Notes: generated from the sequence alone by a model not told the origin. DNA of 64,000 nucleotides from Paracoccaceae bacterium (GCA_016778765.1 JADHOV010000007.1:33266-97265); one strand, 5' to 3'; positions 29,419 through 38,752 are shown, counted from the first letter of the stretch. Translations and numbers: made by a program.

Positions 29419-30375
29419 CTAAGGATCGCAGCGTCTGTGCAAAGCCGCCAAGGCACGCCGCTGCCCCTCTGGGCTTAAAACGCCGCTTGCCGCAGCGATT
29501 TGTTGCATGTCATCCAGTCTCCCATTGCAATGCAAAATCACATCGCAGCCGGCGGCTAAGGCGGCCGTGCTGCGTTCTGCCAAGCTGCCCCCGAGCGCCT
29601 CCATCGAGATATCATCGCTCATTAAAAGGCCATCAAAGCCAATTTCTTTGCGGATTAATCCGATCATTTTTGGGGAAATTGTGGCCGGCAGATCGTCAAT
29701 TTCCTCATAAACCACATGCGCGCTCATGCCCATCGGCCAGTCTTTCAAAGCCGCAAAAGGCTTGAAATCATTTTCGCGCAATTCAGCCAATGATGCGCCC
29801 ACCCGCGGCAGCTGCAAATGGCTGTCAACGCGCGCCAAACCATGACCAGGCATATGTTTTAGAACGGGCAAAACGCCTTCATCAGCCAAGCCCTGCACCG
29901 CGGCAGCCCCCATGACAGCCACCTGCGCCGCCTCATTGGAAAAACAGCGATTTTGCAAAATAGGGTGCGTTTCAGCGCGCGCAATATCCAGACAAGGCGC
30001 GCAATTCACGTCAATCCCGTAGCCGCGTAATTCTCGTGCAATCGCTTGATAGCGGCTTTGAATATGCGCGGCGCGCTGGTCGGCCGGCAAATCACGGCTA
30101 TCTTCAAGCGGTGGCGGCCAATCGCTCGCCATGGGGGGACGTAATCGTTGAACCCGTCCTCCTTCTTGATCGATCAAAATCGGCGCGTGCCACCCGACGG
30201 CATCGCGCAAGGAAACGCAGAGCGTTTTCACCTGATCGGCGCTGGCGATATTTCGGGCAAAGAGGATAAATCCAAATGGATTGGCGCGTTGAAAAAAACG
30301 TTCTTCTTCAGGGTTAAGAACCGGCCCCGCACAGCCAAAGATGAAGGGGCCAAATTCGGGCGCTTGACTTGGCAT
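29419..30375 (-). CDS. nagZ: Beta-N-acetylhexosaminidase NagZ
   Basis: Cytoplasmic family 3 glycoside hydrolase that removes N-acetylglucosamine from muropeptides in cell wall recycling. The start at 30375 shares one base with the stop of the SPOR gene (TGATG); reading further upstream would run into that gene. The 318 residues include LIDQEGGRVQRL, the NagZ loop KHMPGHGLARVDSHLQLP with the catalytic Asp-His pair, and MSDDISMEALGG with the nucleophile Asp. anmK, another recycling enzyme, lies 16 kb away. Confidence 0.95.
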   Translation of the reverse strand: MPSQAPEFGPFIFGCAGPVLNPEEERFFQRANPFGFILFARNIASADQVKTLCVSLRDAVGWHAPILIDQEGGRVQRLRPPMASDWPPPLEDSRDLPADQRAAHIQSRYQAIARELRGYGIDVNCAPCLDIARAETHPILQNRCFSNEAAQVAVMGAAAVQGLADEGVLPVLKHMPGHGLARVDSHLQLPRVGASLAELRENDFKPFAALKDWPMGMSAHVVYEEIDDLPATISPKMIGLIRKEIGFDGLLMSDDISMEALGGSLAERSTAALAAGCDVILHCNGRLDDMQQIAAASGVLSPEGQRRALAALHRRCDP

Positions 30376-31298
30376 CACCGAGCAAGAATAGGAATACAAT
30401 CCACATCGCCAGCCACCATCGTTGCACAAAAGCGCTTTGCATCATCGATATCGGCAAAACCTACAGCGCGCAGACGATAAAAATCGCGGCCACCACTTGT
30501 GGCTTTCACGATTAAACGATCACGCCCGCGCATAAAGCTAGAAAACCTTTTGTCCAAGCGCAACCATTCGGCCTTCGCAACCGCTTCACTGTCAAACGCG
30601 CCCAATTGCACCAAGGCTGATCCTGCTAAGATATCCGACGGGCTCAAATCGCGCACTGAGGCCACTTGCGCGGCGCGCGCTGACCCGATGGGCGCCAGGT
30701 TTGACGGGCGTTTGGGTGGCCGAATTGCTTGCGCCAGCCCCACAGAGATCTCATCGTTCTGCAATGCAAGTTTCAGCGCGTCTTCAATCGAGTCTGATTG
30801 CTTTCGTATCGTACCATTAGCCGGTAAAGCGCTACCATCGCGCGCGCCGCTATCGTTCAAAAGATCATCGGGTAAATTGTTAATATCAAGCAGTATCGGC
30901 GCGTTCAAAACCATGTTGGAATTTTCTGAATTTTGGGCCCGTAAGGCCCCGCTGGTGAGGTCATCTTCTGACAACGAAACCGGGCTTGGCGCGAGCATTA
31001 CTTGATCGGGGGCTTTCGAGGCAACTTCTTCGGCAACCCGATTGACCGATAGGCCTTTGTTCTGCGCGGAAAGCCCGCCGGGATTTTCCGGCGCCACCCG
31101 CATCGGATCTGAAGACGCCTTAATCACCGGAACACCGCTGACATCTCGCATGATTGTTTGATAGGCCCACGTTCCAATGGTAATCGCCAAAGCCAAACTA
31201 AGCCCGGCCCCAATCCAGCTGGCAAACATGCCCACGCCGAATCCTGGGCTCTGGTCGGTCTGCGCGGTCGGTGCCTCTAAATGCTCGTAATCTGCCAT
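30375..31298 (-). CDS. SPOR-domain inner membrane protein
   Basis: Bitopic membrane protein of 307 residues: a short cytoplasmic tail, one membrane helix near residues 23-45 (FASWIGAGLSLALAITIGTW), a long low-complexity periplasmic region, and a C-terminal SPOR domain from about residue 222 (SALVQLGAFDSEAVAKAEWL, DFYRLRAVGFADIDDAKRFC). SPOR domains bind peptidoglycan stripped of peptides at the division septum. Coupling to nagZ, a cell wall enzyme, fits that role. It follows argS by 69 bases. Confidence 0.92.
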   Translation of the reverse strand: MADYEHLEAPTAQTDQSPGFGVGMFASWIGAGLSLALAITIGTWAYQTIMRDVSGVPVIKASSDPMRVAPENPGGLSAQNKGLSVNRVAEEVASKAPDQVMLAPSPVSLSEDDLTSGALRAQNSENSNMVLNAPILLDINNLPDDLLNDSGARDGSALPANGTIRKQSDSIEDALKLALQNDEISVGLAQAIRPPKRPSNLAPIGSARAAQVASVRDLSPSDILAGSALVQLGAFDSEAVAKAEWLRLDKRFSSFMRGRDRLIVKATSGGRDFYRLRAVGFADIDDAKRFCATMVAGDVDCIPILAR

Positions 31299-31367
31299 TA
31301 TGCCCTCCGATGAAAACGCTAAACGCCTCTCCGGTCTCTCTTTTGCTCGCCGGCAGCGATGGCTTTT

Positions 31368-33113
31368 CTAGCGCATTTCTTCTGCCGGATTTACGCCTAG
31401 AATACCAAGACCGGCAGAAATAACAACCGCTACGGCGCGTGCAAGAGCGATTTTTGATTGCGATGCTGCAGGATTGTCTTCCTGTAAAAAGCGCAGAGCT
31501 TCAACTTCATTGCCTTTATTCCAAAGACTGTGCAAATCACTCGCCAGTTCGTAAAGGTAAAAGGCCACCCGATGCGGCTCATTTCCTTTCGCTGCAACCT
31601 CGACCAAACGCGGCCATTCGGCGATTTTGCGCGCGACGCTCAATTCCGAGGGATGTTCCAACTCGCTCAGATCGGCGCACAGCAACGTGGCATCATCAAC
31701 CGCGATCCCTACCGCCGTTGCGCGGCGCAAAACGCTGCACACGCGCGCATGGGCATATTGCACATAAAACACCGGATTTTCGCGGGATTGTTCAAGCACT
31801 TTGTCAAAATCAAAATCAAGCGGCGCATCATTTTTACGGGTCAGCATGACAAATCGGGCCACTTCTGCGCCCACCTGATCAATCACATCGCGAAGCGTTA
31901 CAAAAGTTCCGGCGCGCTTTGACATCTTAAACGGCGCTCCGTCTTTATACAGTTTGACCAATTGCGTCAGTTTGACATCAAACCCCGTTTGAGCATCCGA
32001 TAATGCCGATACCGCCGCTTTCATTCGCTTAACATAACCACCATGATCCGCGCCGAAGACGTCAATCAATTGATCATAGCCGCGCATCACCTTATCATAA
32101 TGATAGGCGATATCGGGGGCAAAATAGGTCCAGCTGCCATCAGATTTCATCACCGGACGATCCACGTCATCGCCATGTTCGGTCGATTTGAACAGTGTTT
32201 GCTGACGCGGCTCCCAATCTTCGGGCGTTTTGCCTTTCGGGGGCTCGAGTACACCTTCATAGATCAAACCTTTGGCGCGCAGACTTTCAATTGCCGCTTC
32301 GATTTTTCCAGTACCATAAAGTGATTTTTCGCTGAAGAAACTGTCCATCGTGACGCCCAGCGCGGCCAGATCATCTTTGATCAACTGCATCATCGCTTGA
32401 GTTGCAAAGGCGCGGATATCGGCCAACCAGATATCTTCAGGTTGCTCCAGATAGGCATCGCCAACTTTATCTTTCAGCGCCTGGCCAACAGGCACCAGAT
32501 AATCCCCCGGATATGTGCCATCCTCAAAGGCAACGTCTTGGCCATGCGCCTCAAGATAGCGCAAGTAAACCGAGCGCGCCAAAACATCCACCTGCGCGCC
32601 GCCATCATTTATGTAATATTCGCGCGTCACATCAAAGCCGGCGTAATCTAACAAATTGGCCAGCGCATCGCCAAACACGGCGCCACGCGTGTGCCCCACA
32701 TGCAACGGGCCCGTCGGGTTGGCGCTGACAAACTCAACATTTACCGACCGATTATTTCCCAAATCGCTGCGGCCATAGGCAGCGCCATTTTCCAACACCT
32801 GCTCCACAAGCCCCTGCCAAACGCTTGTGCAAAGCGACAGGTTGAGAAACCCTGGCCCCGCCACATCCGCCCCGATAATCCTTGGATCAGCCCTTAACAG
32901 AGGCGCCAATGCTTCGGCGATGGCGCGTGGCGATTGCCCCGAAGGCTTGGCCAAAACCATCGCCGCATTGGTGGCCATATCCCCATGCAGCGGATCGCGG
33001 GGCGGCTCAACGGTAACGTTTGCATAGCTTAAGCCCTGCGGAAGCTGATCGGCTGCCACCATTTGATCCAGCGCGTGCACAACCAAAAGTCGAATATCGT
33101 GAAATAGGTTCAT
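31368..33113 (-). CDS. argS: Arginyl-tRNA synthetase
   Basis: Class I synthetase charging tRNA-Arg. From the ATG at 33113 (AGAGGAA Shine-Dalgarno) it has 581 residues; earlier in-frame ATG codons lack both site and conservation. The N-terminal Add-1 domain is followed by the HIGH motif in [19 protein letters not shown], a KMSKS-like KMSKRAGTF in the catalytic core and the helical DALR anticodon domain at the C-terminus. It lies between dgt (upstream) and the SPOR gene on the same strand. Confidence 0.98.
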   Translation of the reverse strand: MNLFHDIRLLVVHALDQMVAADQLPQGLSYANVTVEPPRDPLHGDMATNAAMVLAKPSGQSPRAIAEALAPLLRADPRIIGADVAGPGFLNLSLCTSVWQGLVEQVLENGAAYGRSDLGNNRSVNVEFVSANPTGPLHVGHTRGAVFGDALANLLDYAGFDVTREYYINDGGAQVDVLARSVYLRYLEAHGQDVAFEDGTYPGDYLVPVGQALKDKVGDAYLEQPEDIWLADIRAFATQAMMQLIKDDLAALGVTMDSFFSEKSLYGTGKIEAAIESLRAKGLIYEGVLEPPKGKTPEDWEPRQQTLFKSTEHGDDVDRPVMKSDGSWTYFAPDIAYHYDKVMRGYDQLIDVFGADHGGYVKRMKAAVSALSDAQTGFDVKLTQLVKLYKDGAPFKMSKRAGTFVTLRDVIDQVGAEVARFVMLTRKNDAPLDFDFDKVLEQSRENPVFYVQYAHARVCSVLRRATAVGIAVDDATLLCADLSELEHPSELSVARKIAEWPRLVEVAAKGNEPHRVAFYLYELASDLHSLWNKGNEVEALRFLQEDNPAASQSKIALARAVAVVISAGLGILGVNPAEEMR

Positions 33114-33203
33114 CTGAAGCATTCCTCTGTCTTGGCGGGGGTGTAGCACGCGCTCCGGCTAGGTCAATCGCTGTTTCGCCGCCGATCTGCGCTCTGGCCC
33201 CGT

Positions 33204-34391
33204 TTACAGCCGCGTCAATGCGCCTGAAAGCGCAGAAATTCGCCTTGGATTTGCCCCAGTGACCAAACGCGCATGTTCTTGCAAGGCAAACCGGTCCGTC
33301 ATGCCTGCAATATAATCGGCCACAAGCCGTGCCCGTTTGGTTTCGTCGGTGGCCTCTACAATATCCTTGCGCCACTGTTTTGGAAGCAAATCGGTGCGCT
33401 CCAAAAACAAAGGAAACAAATCATTCAGCGTTTCTGTCACCTCTTGACGCACCAGCACCACGCTTGGCGCTCGATACATCCGTTCAAACAAAAATTGCCG
33501 GATAACTTTCAGATCCCTCCAAACCGCCGGTGAAAATTGTACCATTGGGCGCCCTGCGCGGCGGATATCTTCAACGTTTTGTGGGTTTAATTCTGCCAAA
33601 TTATCGGACGAGACCGCGATCACATCTTCCACCAATATTCCAAAGAAGCGTCGCAGAGCTTCATGCCGGCGCCGATAATAATTCAAATTTGGGTATTTTG
33701 CATCTACCGCGGCAAAACAGCTGTTTAACAAGGGCAGATCCGCCAATTCATCGGTTGAAAACAGCTCGGCCCGCAACCCATCATGCAAATCATGGTTGTT
33801 ATAGGCGATATCATCAGCCAAGGCGGCCACCTGCGCCTCGGCGCTGGCAAAGCCAGACAATTCTAAATCATGCTGGCGGTTATAATCCGCCAATGCGTAA
33901 TGCAACGCTCCGGTGACCGGTCCATTATGCTTGGCAATCCCCTCAAGCGTTTCCCAGGTTAGGTTCAACCCGTCAAATTGGGCATAATGGCGTTCAAGGT
34001 TTGTAACGATGCGAACCGCTTGAGCGTTATGATCAAACCCCCCAAAAGGCGCCATCAATGCATCCAAAGCCTCTTCGCCCGTATGGCCAAATGGCGGATG
34101 CCCCAGATCATGCGCCAACGCCACCGTTTCCGTCAGTTCCGCGTTTAAACCCAAAACCCCCGCAATCGTGCGCGCCACCTGCGCAACTTCGATCGAATGC
34201 GTCAGGCGGGTGCGAAAATAATCGCCCTCATGTTCCAAAAAGACCTGCGTTTTATGCTTTAAGCGGCGAAAAGCGCTGCAATGCACAATCCGATCGCGAT
34301 CACGCTGAAAGCAGGATCGAAACGTGCTGCTATCCTCTGCAAACCGGCGCCCGCGGCTTTGCGCGGGATCACAACTAAATTTTTCACCCAT
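33204..34391 (-). CDS. dgt: Deoxyguanosinetriphosphate triphosphohydrolase-like protein
   Basis: HD-domain hydrolase that removes triphosphate from deoxynucleoside triphosphates. The metal site is formed by RLTHSIEVAQVARTIA and ALAHDLGHPPFGHTGEEAL, and ALADDIAYNNHDLHDGLRA supplies later ligands. The N-terminus SRGRRFAEDSSTFRSCFQRD and FRRLKHKTQVFLEHEGDYFR are typical of the type 2 Dgt-like family. Length 395 is usual. It diverges from the A-type Fe-S carrier at 34474 and is first in dgt-argS-SPOR-nagZ-scpA-scpB. Confidence 0.95.
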   Translation of the reverse strand: MGEKFSCDPAQSRGRRFAEDSSTFRSCFQRDRDRIVHCSAFRRLKHKTQVFLEHEGDYFRTRLTHSIEVAQVARTIAGVLGLNAELTETVALAHDLGHPPFGHTGEEALDALMAPFGGFDHNAQAVRIVTNLERHYAQFDGLNLTWETLEGIAKHNGPVTGALHYALADYNRQHDLELSGFASAEAQVAALADDIAYNNHDLHDGLRAELFSTDELADLPLLNSCFAAVDAKYPNLNYYRRRHEALRRFFGILVEDVIAVSSDNLAELNPQNVEDIRRAGRPMVQFSPAVWRDLKVIRQFLFERMYRAPSVVLVRQEVTETLNDLFPLFLERTDLLPKQWRKDIVEATDETKRARLVADYIAGMTDRFALQEHARLVTGANPRRISALSGALTRL

Positions 34392-34473
34392 CGGTTTGCC
34401 TTTCTTGCCGTATCCAAAGCGAATGCCTATACTCTAATCGTACGGCCAGATCACCTCGATGGAGAGTAACATA

Positions 34474-34797
34474 ATGAACCTGCCCCCAAAAGTCACCGAA
34501 CGCGCTTTTTCTCGGTTGTCAGAAATCAAAGCCTCTGCGCAGGGCCAAGCTTTACGCGTGGCCGTTGAAGGTGGCGGATGCTCGGGATTTCAATACGAGA
34601 TCAAGCTGGATACAGCCCAAGATGATGATCTTGTGCTTGGCAGCGGCTCTGAAAAAGTGATCATCGACAGCGCGTCGTTGCCCTTTTTGGAAAATGCAGT
34701 TATCGATTTTTCACAAGAATTAATCGGCGCTCGCTTCATCATTGAAAACCCAAATGCCACAAGCTCTTGTGGCTGCGGAACCAGCTTTTCAATGTAA
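34474..34797 (+). CDS. erpA: A-type iron-sulfur carrier (HesB/IscA family, ErpA-like)
   Basis: Carrier that delivers Fe-S clusters to target enzymes. The 107 residues hold the three conserved cysteines: one in GGGCSGFQYEI and two in the C-terminal SSCGCGTSFSM. The start is the ATG at 34474, with GGAGAG upstream; an ATG 15 bases earlier lacks a site. It is outside the suf operon, which fits a delivery role of ErpA type, though IscA and SufA cannot be strictly told apart by sequence. Confidence 0.9.
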   Translation: MNLPPKVTERAFSRLSEIKASAQGQALRVAVEGGGCSGFQYEIKLDTAQDDDLVLGSGSEKVIIDSASLPFLENAVIDFSQELIGARFIIENPNATSSCGCGTSFSM

Positions 34798-34903
34798 TCG
34801 GCGCGACAACCCGCAATTTCAACTGGCAACCGCACAGACCGACGCAGACAGCCTATTCGGGCTTACTGCGCGGGCCTGCAAAAAAGGCTGGATATGGAAC
34901 GGG

Positions 34904-35983
34904 TTATTTTAAAACGGGCGTGCAACGCGCGAAGCCGTGAAAAAACTCATCAAACTTATCGATCGAAGCTTCGGCCAATTGCAGATCACGATAGGCTTGG
35001 GGCGATAAATCTACAGTCAAAGTACCACGCATTTTAAACCAATCAGCGCTTCTTGCATTGTCCATTTGAAAAATACTTTCGGACATTCCGCGCAGCGCTG
35101 AAACCGGTTTGGGCGCGGGGTGAAACGATAGGGTGGCGGGTTCATTCGCGCCTTCAAACAGAGGCGTCCCTGATAAGGCCGCGAGCCAACTGCACATCAA
35201 ATAACTGTGATATTCATCGCCCGGCAGAATTTTACGGGGAATCTCGGTTTCTACGGCCTTAAACCCGGCCAGCTGTTCGAACACCCAATCCTCCCAGCCC
35301 AACGGTGGTGTTTGGCCGGCAAAGCGTAACGCAATGCAAATCTCGGCAAGAAGGTCCGTGTTGTGATCCAGCAGCGCCAACAAGCCTGCAAATTCCAATG
35401 AACGGACCGCATCGGCGCTGATACCGGGGTCTTTACGCCCATATTCACTAAGATAAAAAACGATATGGGTTAATTCATACGCCGCCTTTTTATTCGGAAT
35501 TGAAAAAGTCTCGGATTGATCGATAAAACCATGTAAACGTTCAACCAAGGCCGGATCATCTCGCTGTGCGCGGCCAAGCCCGCGTTTCAGCAAACGCACC
35601 GCTTCTGCGCGTTGCAAATCTGATAATTCCGCACCGACAAGATTATGGTCTACAACCCATTGACAAAGCTTCGCAGATTTACCCTGCCCAAGCCCCAAAG
35701 CTTCAAGATCAAGCGCAAGCGATAAAATGAATCGGTAATATTGCGGGAAAAAGCACAATCTATGCTCTAAGCTGTCATAAAAATTTTGGTAATGGGTTAA
35801 ATCGCTGGTGTTCAGCGTCACCGTGCTGGTTTCCAGCAAATTGAGCAGTTCAGCGTTTTCTTTCAGCCAAAACACATCTTCCGTGGTGCGACGGCGATTG
35901 CAAAAGCAATCTATTAAAATGCCAATACGGCCAGCCTCTTCCAAGGGGCGGATCCTTTGCGGGAAGCTAATGATGTTTGACAT
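34904..35983 (-). CDS. Unrecognised 359-residue helical protein next to a repeat peptide gene
   Basis: I do not recognise this family with certainty; it may be one of the Rhodobacterales-restricted DUFs. There is no signal peptide or membrane segment, so it is likely cytoplasmic. The chain appears mostly alpha-helical; a central stretch KKAAYELTHIVFYLSEYGRK recalls helix pairs in alpha/alpha-toroid proteins, but no catalytic motif can be named. Cysteines occur near the N-terminus (DCFCNRRR) and the end (RCTPVL). The start has a good GGAG site (ATAGGAGTAAG). It lies downstream of the repeat-peptide gene on the same strand, separated by a hairpin, which suggests co-transcription at a lower level and a shared function. 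Confidence 0.75.
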   Translation of the reverse strand: MSNIISFPQRIRPLEEAGRIGILIDCFCNRRRTTEDVFWLKENAELLNLLETSTVTLNTSDLTHYQNFYDSLEHRLCFFPQYYRFILSLALDLEALGLGQGKSAKLCQWVVDHNLVGAELSDLQRAEAVRLLKRGLGRAQRDDPALVERLHGFIDQSETFSIPNKKAAYELTHIVFYLSEYGRKDPGISADAVRSLEFAGLLALLDHNTDLLAEICIALRFAGQTPPLGWEDWVFEQLAGFKAVETEIPRKILPGDEYHSYLMCSWLAALSGTPLFEGANEPATLSFHPAPKPVSALRGMSESIFQMDNARSADWFKMRGTLTVDLSPQAYRDLQLAEASIDKFDEFFHGFARCTPVLK

Positions 35984-36012
35984 TTTCTTACTCCTATTTG
36001 GTCAGAGAAAAT

Positions 36013-36060
36013 AAAGAAGCCCCGTTTTGGTTTGGTTAGGTGAGGCGACGAGGCTTCTTT
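36013..36060 (-). terminator. Terminator or attenuator between repeat-peptide gene and its partner
   Basis: On the reverse strand AAAGAAGCCTCGT pairs with ACGGGGCTTCTTT (one mismatch-type A-C position) around a loop of about 22 bases, followed by TATTTTCTC. It lies 46 bases after the repeat-peptide stop and 30 bases before the next start, where partial termination would give much peptide and little partner. Confidence 0.7.
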
Positions 36061-36105
36061 AATGAATAATTTCGGGTAGGTGAGCACAATCGATGCGCAC
36101 GGCCT

Positions 36106-36396
36106 TCACGAGGCAGAGGTGAATAAATGAATGCCATTGCCGCTGTCTAAATCTGAGTTTTGGCTGGGAGCTGAGGCGGAAGTGAAAAGCTGCACATTAT
36201 CGCCCTGAATTGCATCGCTCGCATGCTCTGGAGAAGACGCTGAGGTGAACATTTCAACAGCTTCACCGTGACGCGCATCACTGGCAGTGGCAGGCGCTGA
36301 AGCAGAGGTGAACATTTCAACACCTTCTCCAAGATAAGCCTGCATCGGGCCAAAAGGCTCTGAGGCGGATTTGAACAAATGAGTGCCGTCGCCACT
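36106..36396 (-). repeat. Five imperfect coding repeats of about 60 bases
   Basis: Coding repeats inside the peptide gene, each encoding about 20 residues with the core [TVI]-[HEQ]-[LM]-F-[TK]-S-A-S. They are conserved at protein level and drifted at DNA level, so they are not a recent tandem duplication. Confidence 0.85.
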
Positions 36397-36459
36397 ATGC
36401 ATGCTGGCAGTTTCTTGAGTGGCTGGGGCGGCTTGGATTTCGAATTTATGGGCTAACAT
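36106..36459 (-). CDS. Repeat peptide with five L/M-F-T/K-S-A-S units (possible multi-core precursor)
   Basis: A 117-residue protein, not recognised by me. Residues 1-21 form a leader-like segment that itself faintly resembles a unit. Then come five units of about 20 residues: GDGTHLFKSAS, GEGVEMFTSAS, GEAVEMFTSAS, GDNVQLFTSAS and GNGIHLFTSAS, joined by Pro/Ser/Asp-rich spacers such as APATASDAR. The last unit ends exactly at the C-terminus. There is no cysteine, signal peptide or membrane helix. Codons for the repeated residues differ between units (for example TCTGCTTCA, TCAGCGTCT, TCCGCCTCA), so conservation acts on protein. AGAGGA lies seven bases before the ATG. A RiPP-like precursor, a scaffold of short binding motifs or a phosphorylated linear-motif protein are all possible. 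Confidence 0.8.
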   Translation of the reverse strand: MLAHKFEIQAAPATQETASMHSGDGTHLFKSASEPFGPMQAYLGEGVEMFTSASAPATASDARHGEAVEMFTSASSPEHASDAIQGDNVQLFTSASAPSQNSDLDSGNGIHLFTSAS

Positions 36460-36755
36460 GATTTTTTCCTCTCTAAGTTGTATAACGTATTAATTACAGC
36501 TTTAGATTGTATTGCAAGTTTTTTTTCTGCCTTTCGAAAAAAAATGCCGAAAATACTGACCAGAAAGAAAATTAAGTATATGTTATATATTAATTTTATT
36601 TTTTCTTAGTTTAAAGAAATATATAAAGAACCTACTCATCTTGGCATAATTTACAACTTTTAGGTGTATTAGGTAATTCTTTATTCGCAGTTTTGCTTGC
36701 GAAAAACCGCATGACACCGCTAAAGGCTCAGGGCAAGGAAAGCTTGGGGGTGAAG
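36460..36755. promoter_or_regulatory. AT-rich divergent control region of repeat-peptide gene and xthA
   Basis: A 296-base gap much richer in A/T than the rest of the window, with no reading frame of note. On the reverse strand TTGCAA (36517-36512) lies 17 bases from ATTAAT (36494-36489), a possible promoter with a leader of some 20 bases for the repeat-peptide gene. The forward strand has TTGGCA near 36641 as a possible -35 for xthA. Confidence 0.45.
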
Positions 36756-37535
36756 ATGAAATTAGCAACGTTCAACATCAACGGCGTTAAAGCCAGATTG
36801 CCGGCCTTATGCGATTGGCTTGACAGCAGCGCGCCGGACATCGCACTTCTGCAAGAGATTAAATCTGTTGATGAGGGATTTCCGCGCGATCTCTTTGAGG
36901 ATCGAGGCTACCAAGTGGTGACCCATGGACAAAAATCATTCAATGGCGTGGCTATTTTATCAAAACTGCCGCTAGAAGATATTTCCTTTGGTCTGCCCGG
37001 AAATCCCGAAGATGTGCAAGCCCGCTGGATCGAAGCCACGGTCATCGGCAAGCACGCGCTCAAAATCTGCGGCCTATATTTGCCCAATGGCAACCCGGCC
37101 CCCGGCCCTAAATATGACTACAAGCTTGCCTGGATGAAACGCCTGCGCCAACGCGCTATCGAGCTTATGGCCGCAGAAATGCCCGCCTTGATGGCCGGGG
37201 ATTACAATATTATCCCTCAACCAGAAGACGCCGCCCGCCCCGATATCTGGACAGAAGACGCGCTGTTTTTACAGCAAAGCCGCGCAGCCTATCAAGCAAT
37301 CACCCATTTGGGCTTCACAGACGCGTTTCGGTGCAAGCACGCAGAACCCGGCCATTATAGCTTTTGGGATTATCAAGCGGGGGCATGGAACCGCAATGAC
37401 GGAATCAGAATCGATCATATTCTGATGACGCCCGCTTGCGCCGACCTGCTGCTTGACGTCGGTATCGACAAAGATATCCGCGGCTTTGAAAAACCATCAG
37501 ATCATGTGCCGGTTTGGGCGCAATTAGATCTTTAG
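36756..37535 (+). CDS. xthA: Exodeoxyribonuclease III (XthA/ExoA family)
   Basis: Apurinic/apyrimidinic endonuclease and 3' exonuclease of base excision repair. The ATG at 36756 follows GGGGGTGA and starts MKLATFNINGVKARLPAL, the conserved beginning; earlier ATG codons add an unconserved tail. Metal and catalytic residues are in LLQEIKSVD, GLYLPNGNP, MAGDYNIIPQ, RNDGIRIDHILM and KPSDHVPVWAQL. Length 259. The end overlaps the end of the monooxygenase gene by four bases. Confidence 0.96.
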   Translation: MKLATFNINGVKARLPALCDWLDSSAPDIALLQEIKSVDEGFPRDLFEDRGYQVVTHGQKSFNGVAILSKLPLEDISFGLPGNPEDVQARWIEATVIGKHALKICGLYLPNGNPAPGPKYDYKLAWMKRLRQRAIELMAAEMPALMAGDYNIIPQPEDAARPDIWTEDALFLQQSRAAYQAITHLGFTDAFRCKHAEPGHYSFWDYQAGAWNRNDGIRIDHILMTPACADLLLDVGIDKDIRGFEKPSDHVPVWAQLDL

Positions 37536-38701
37536 GGCAGCCCCGTATCCGGGTTAAAGCGATATAACCAATCAAAGCGCTTGAACATTGCGCTTGGGGC
37601 GACCGCCCCCAAACCGCGCAACGCGCTATGCGCAACCCACCGGGTCAACGGGGCGCTGAGGTGATAATTGCGGGCATTGCTTTGGGCTGTTGCAACAACC
37701 TTTTTCACGCGGGCTTGCCGCAAAAACTGATAGCGCTGAAAACCTTGCCGCGTTACACCATAAAGATGCAATGCCCGGCTCAACACCCAAGCATCTTCCA
37801 ATGCCATATTGGCGCCTTGAGCCAAGAAAGGGAGCATCGGATGCGCCGCGTCTCCGATTAAAACGCTGCGATCTTGAAACCAATACTCGGCCATAGAATG
37901 ACGGAATAAACCCCATAAATACACCTCGGAAAGCGCGTTCAGCAACACATGTGCAAGCCCGCCAAAATCAGCAAAAGCAGCCCGGACAAGCGCGGGATCA
38001 TCGCTATGAGACCAGCCTTCGCCCGCCCATAGGCTGCGTTCTTGTACCATCACCAAATTGACCAGGCTGCCGCCGCGCAGCGGATAGCTCACGATATGCC
38101 GCCCCGGCCCCATATGCACCATCACCTTATTGGGATGATCCATGCTATTGGATACCAGCGCGCGCCACGCCACCTGCCCGGTAAAAAACGGCGCAGATGG
38201 ACCCAGCAAAGCCGTTCGCATGTTTGAGCGCACCCCATCTGCCCCAATCACCAAATCCACAGGGCCCGCCGCAGCCTCGCTGCCGAAAGCGCCAGATAAA
38301 AGATCTTGGCTGGAAAGGCTTTTCGAGAAGACAAAGCGCACCCCCTGTGCTTTGCAGGCTTGAAAGAGGGTTTGGATCAGATCAGCGCGATGCACCAGTA
38401 AGAAATCCAGATCCGGCGCGTGGGTTTTCAAATCAAGACGGCATACCAATTTCCCGTCTTTGTAATCGCGCAAATCCACCGCTTCGGCGCGATCTGCAAT
38501 TTGCGCAACCGCGTCTTTCAGCCCCAAGCGGCTCAGCACGGCAAGCCCATTGGGGGATATTTGCAAACCGGCCCCAACCTCCTTGATCGCCGCAGCCTGT
38601 TCGCACAGGTGAACGCTGGCGCCACTTTGAGAAAAGGCTAGCGATGCGGCCAAACCCGCTATACCGCCCCCTACGACCTGGACTTGCAAGCCGTTCAGCA
38701 T
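37532..38701 (-). CDS. FAD-dependent monooxygenase (salicylate hydroxylase / UbiH-like)
   Basis: Group A flavoprotein hydroxylase of 389 residues. The N-terminal Rossmann motif is VVGGGIAGLAASLAFSQSG, the middle motif is VIGADGVRSNMR (DG) and the C-terminal FAD motif is VLIGDAAHPMLPFLAQGANM (GD). These classify the enzyme but not its aromatic substrate; 3-hydroxybenzoate 6-hydroxylase and salicylate hydroxylase types look similar. It stands alone, downstream of dksA and its terminator. Confidence 0.9.
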   Translation of the reverse strand: MLNGLQVQVVGGGIAGLAASLAFSQSGASVHLCEQAAAIKEVGAGLQISPNGLAVLSRLGLKDAVAQIADRAEAVDLRDYKDGKLVCRLDLKTHAPDLDFLLVHRADLIQTLFQACKAQGVRFVFSKSLSSQDLLSGAFGSEAAAGPVDLVIGADGVRSNMRTALLGPSAPFFTGQVAWRALVSNSMDHPNKVMVHMGPGRHIVSYPLRGGSLVNLVMVQERSLWAGEGWSHSDDPALVRAAFADFGGLAHVLLNALSEVYLWGLFRHSMAEYWFQDRSVLIGDAAHPMLPFLAQGANMALEDAWVLSRALHLYGVTRQGFQRYQFLRQARVKKVVATAQSNARNYHLSAPLTRWVAHSALRGLGAVAPSAMFKRFDWLYRFNPDTGLP

Positions 38702-38714
38702 GTTTCACCTCAAT

Positions 38715-38739
38715 AAAAAAGCCGATCTAGCGGATCGGC
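38715..38739 (-). terminator. Terminator of dksA
   Basis: Hairpin GCCGATC / GATCGGC with a five-base loop, seven pairs, flanked by A and T runs on both sides, so that on the reverse strand it ends in six T. It lies 14 bases after dksA. Confidence 0.9.
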
Positions 38740-38752
38740 TTTTCAGGTTTCC

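Noticed and set aside
36106..36459. Regular 60-base repeats that might be CRISPR-like or a recent tandem duplication
   Set aside because: Repeats are in frame, differ in codons but not in key residues, and have no constant repeat with unique spacers.
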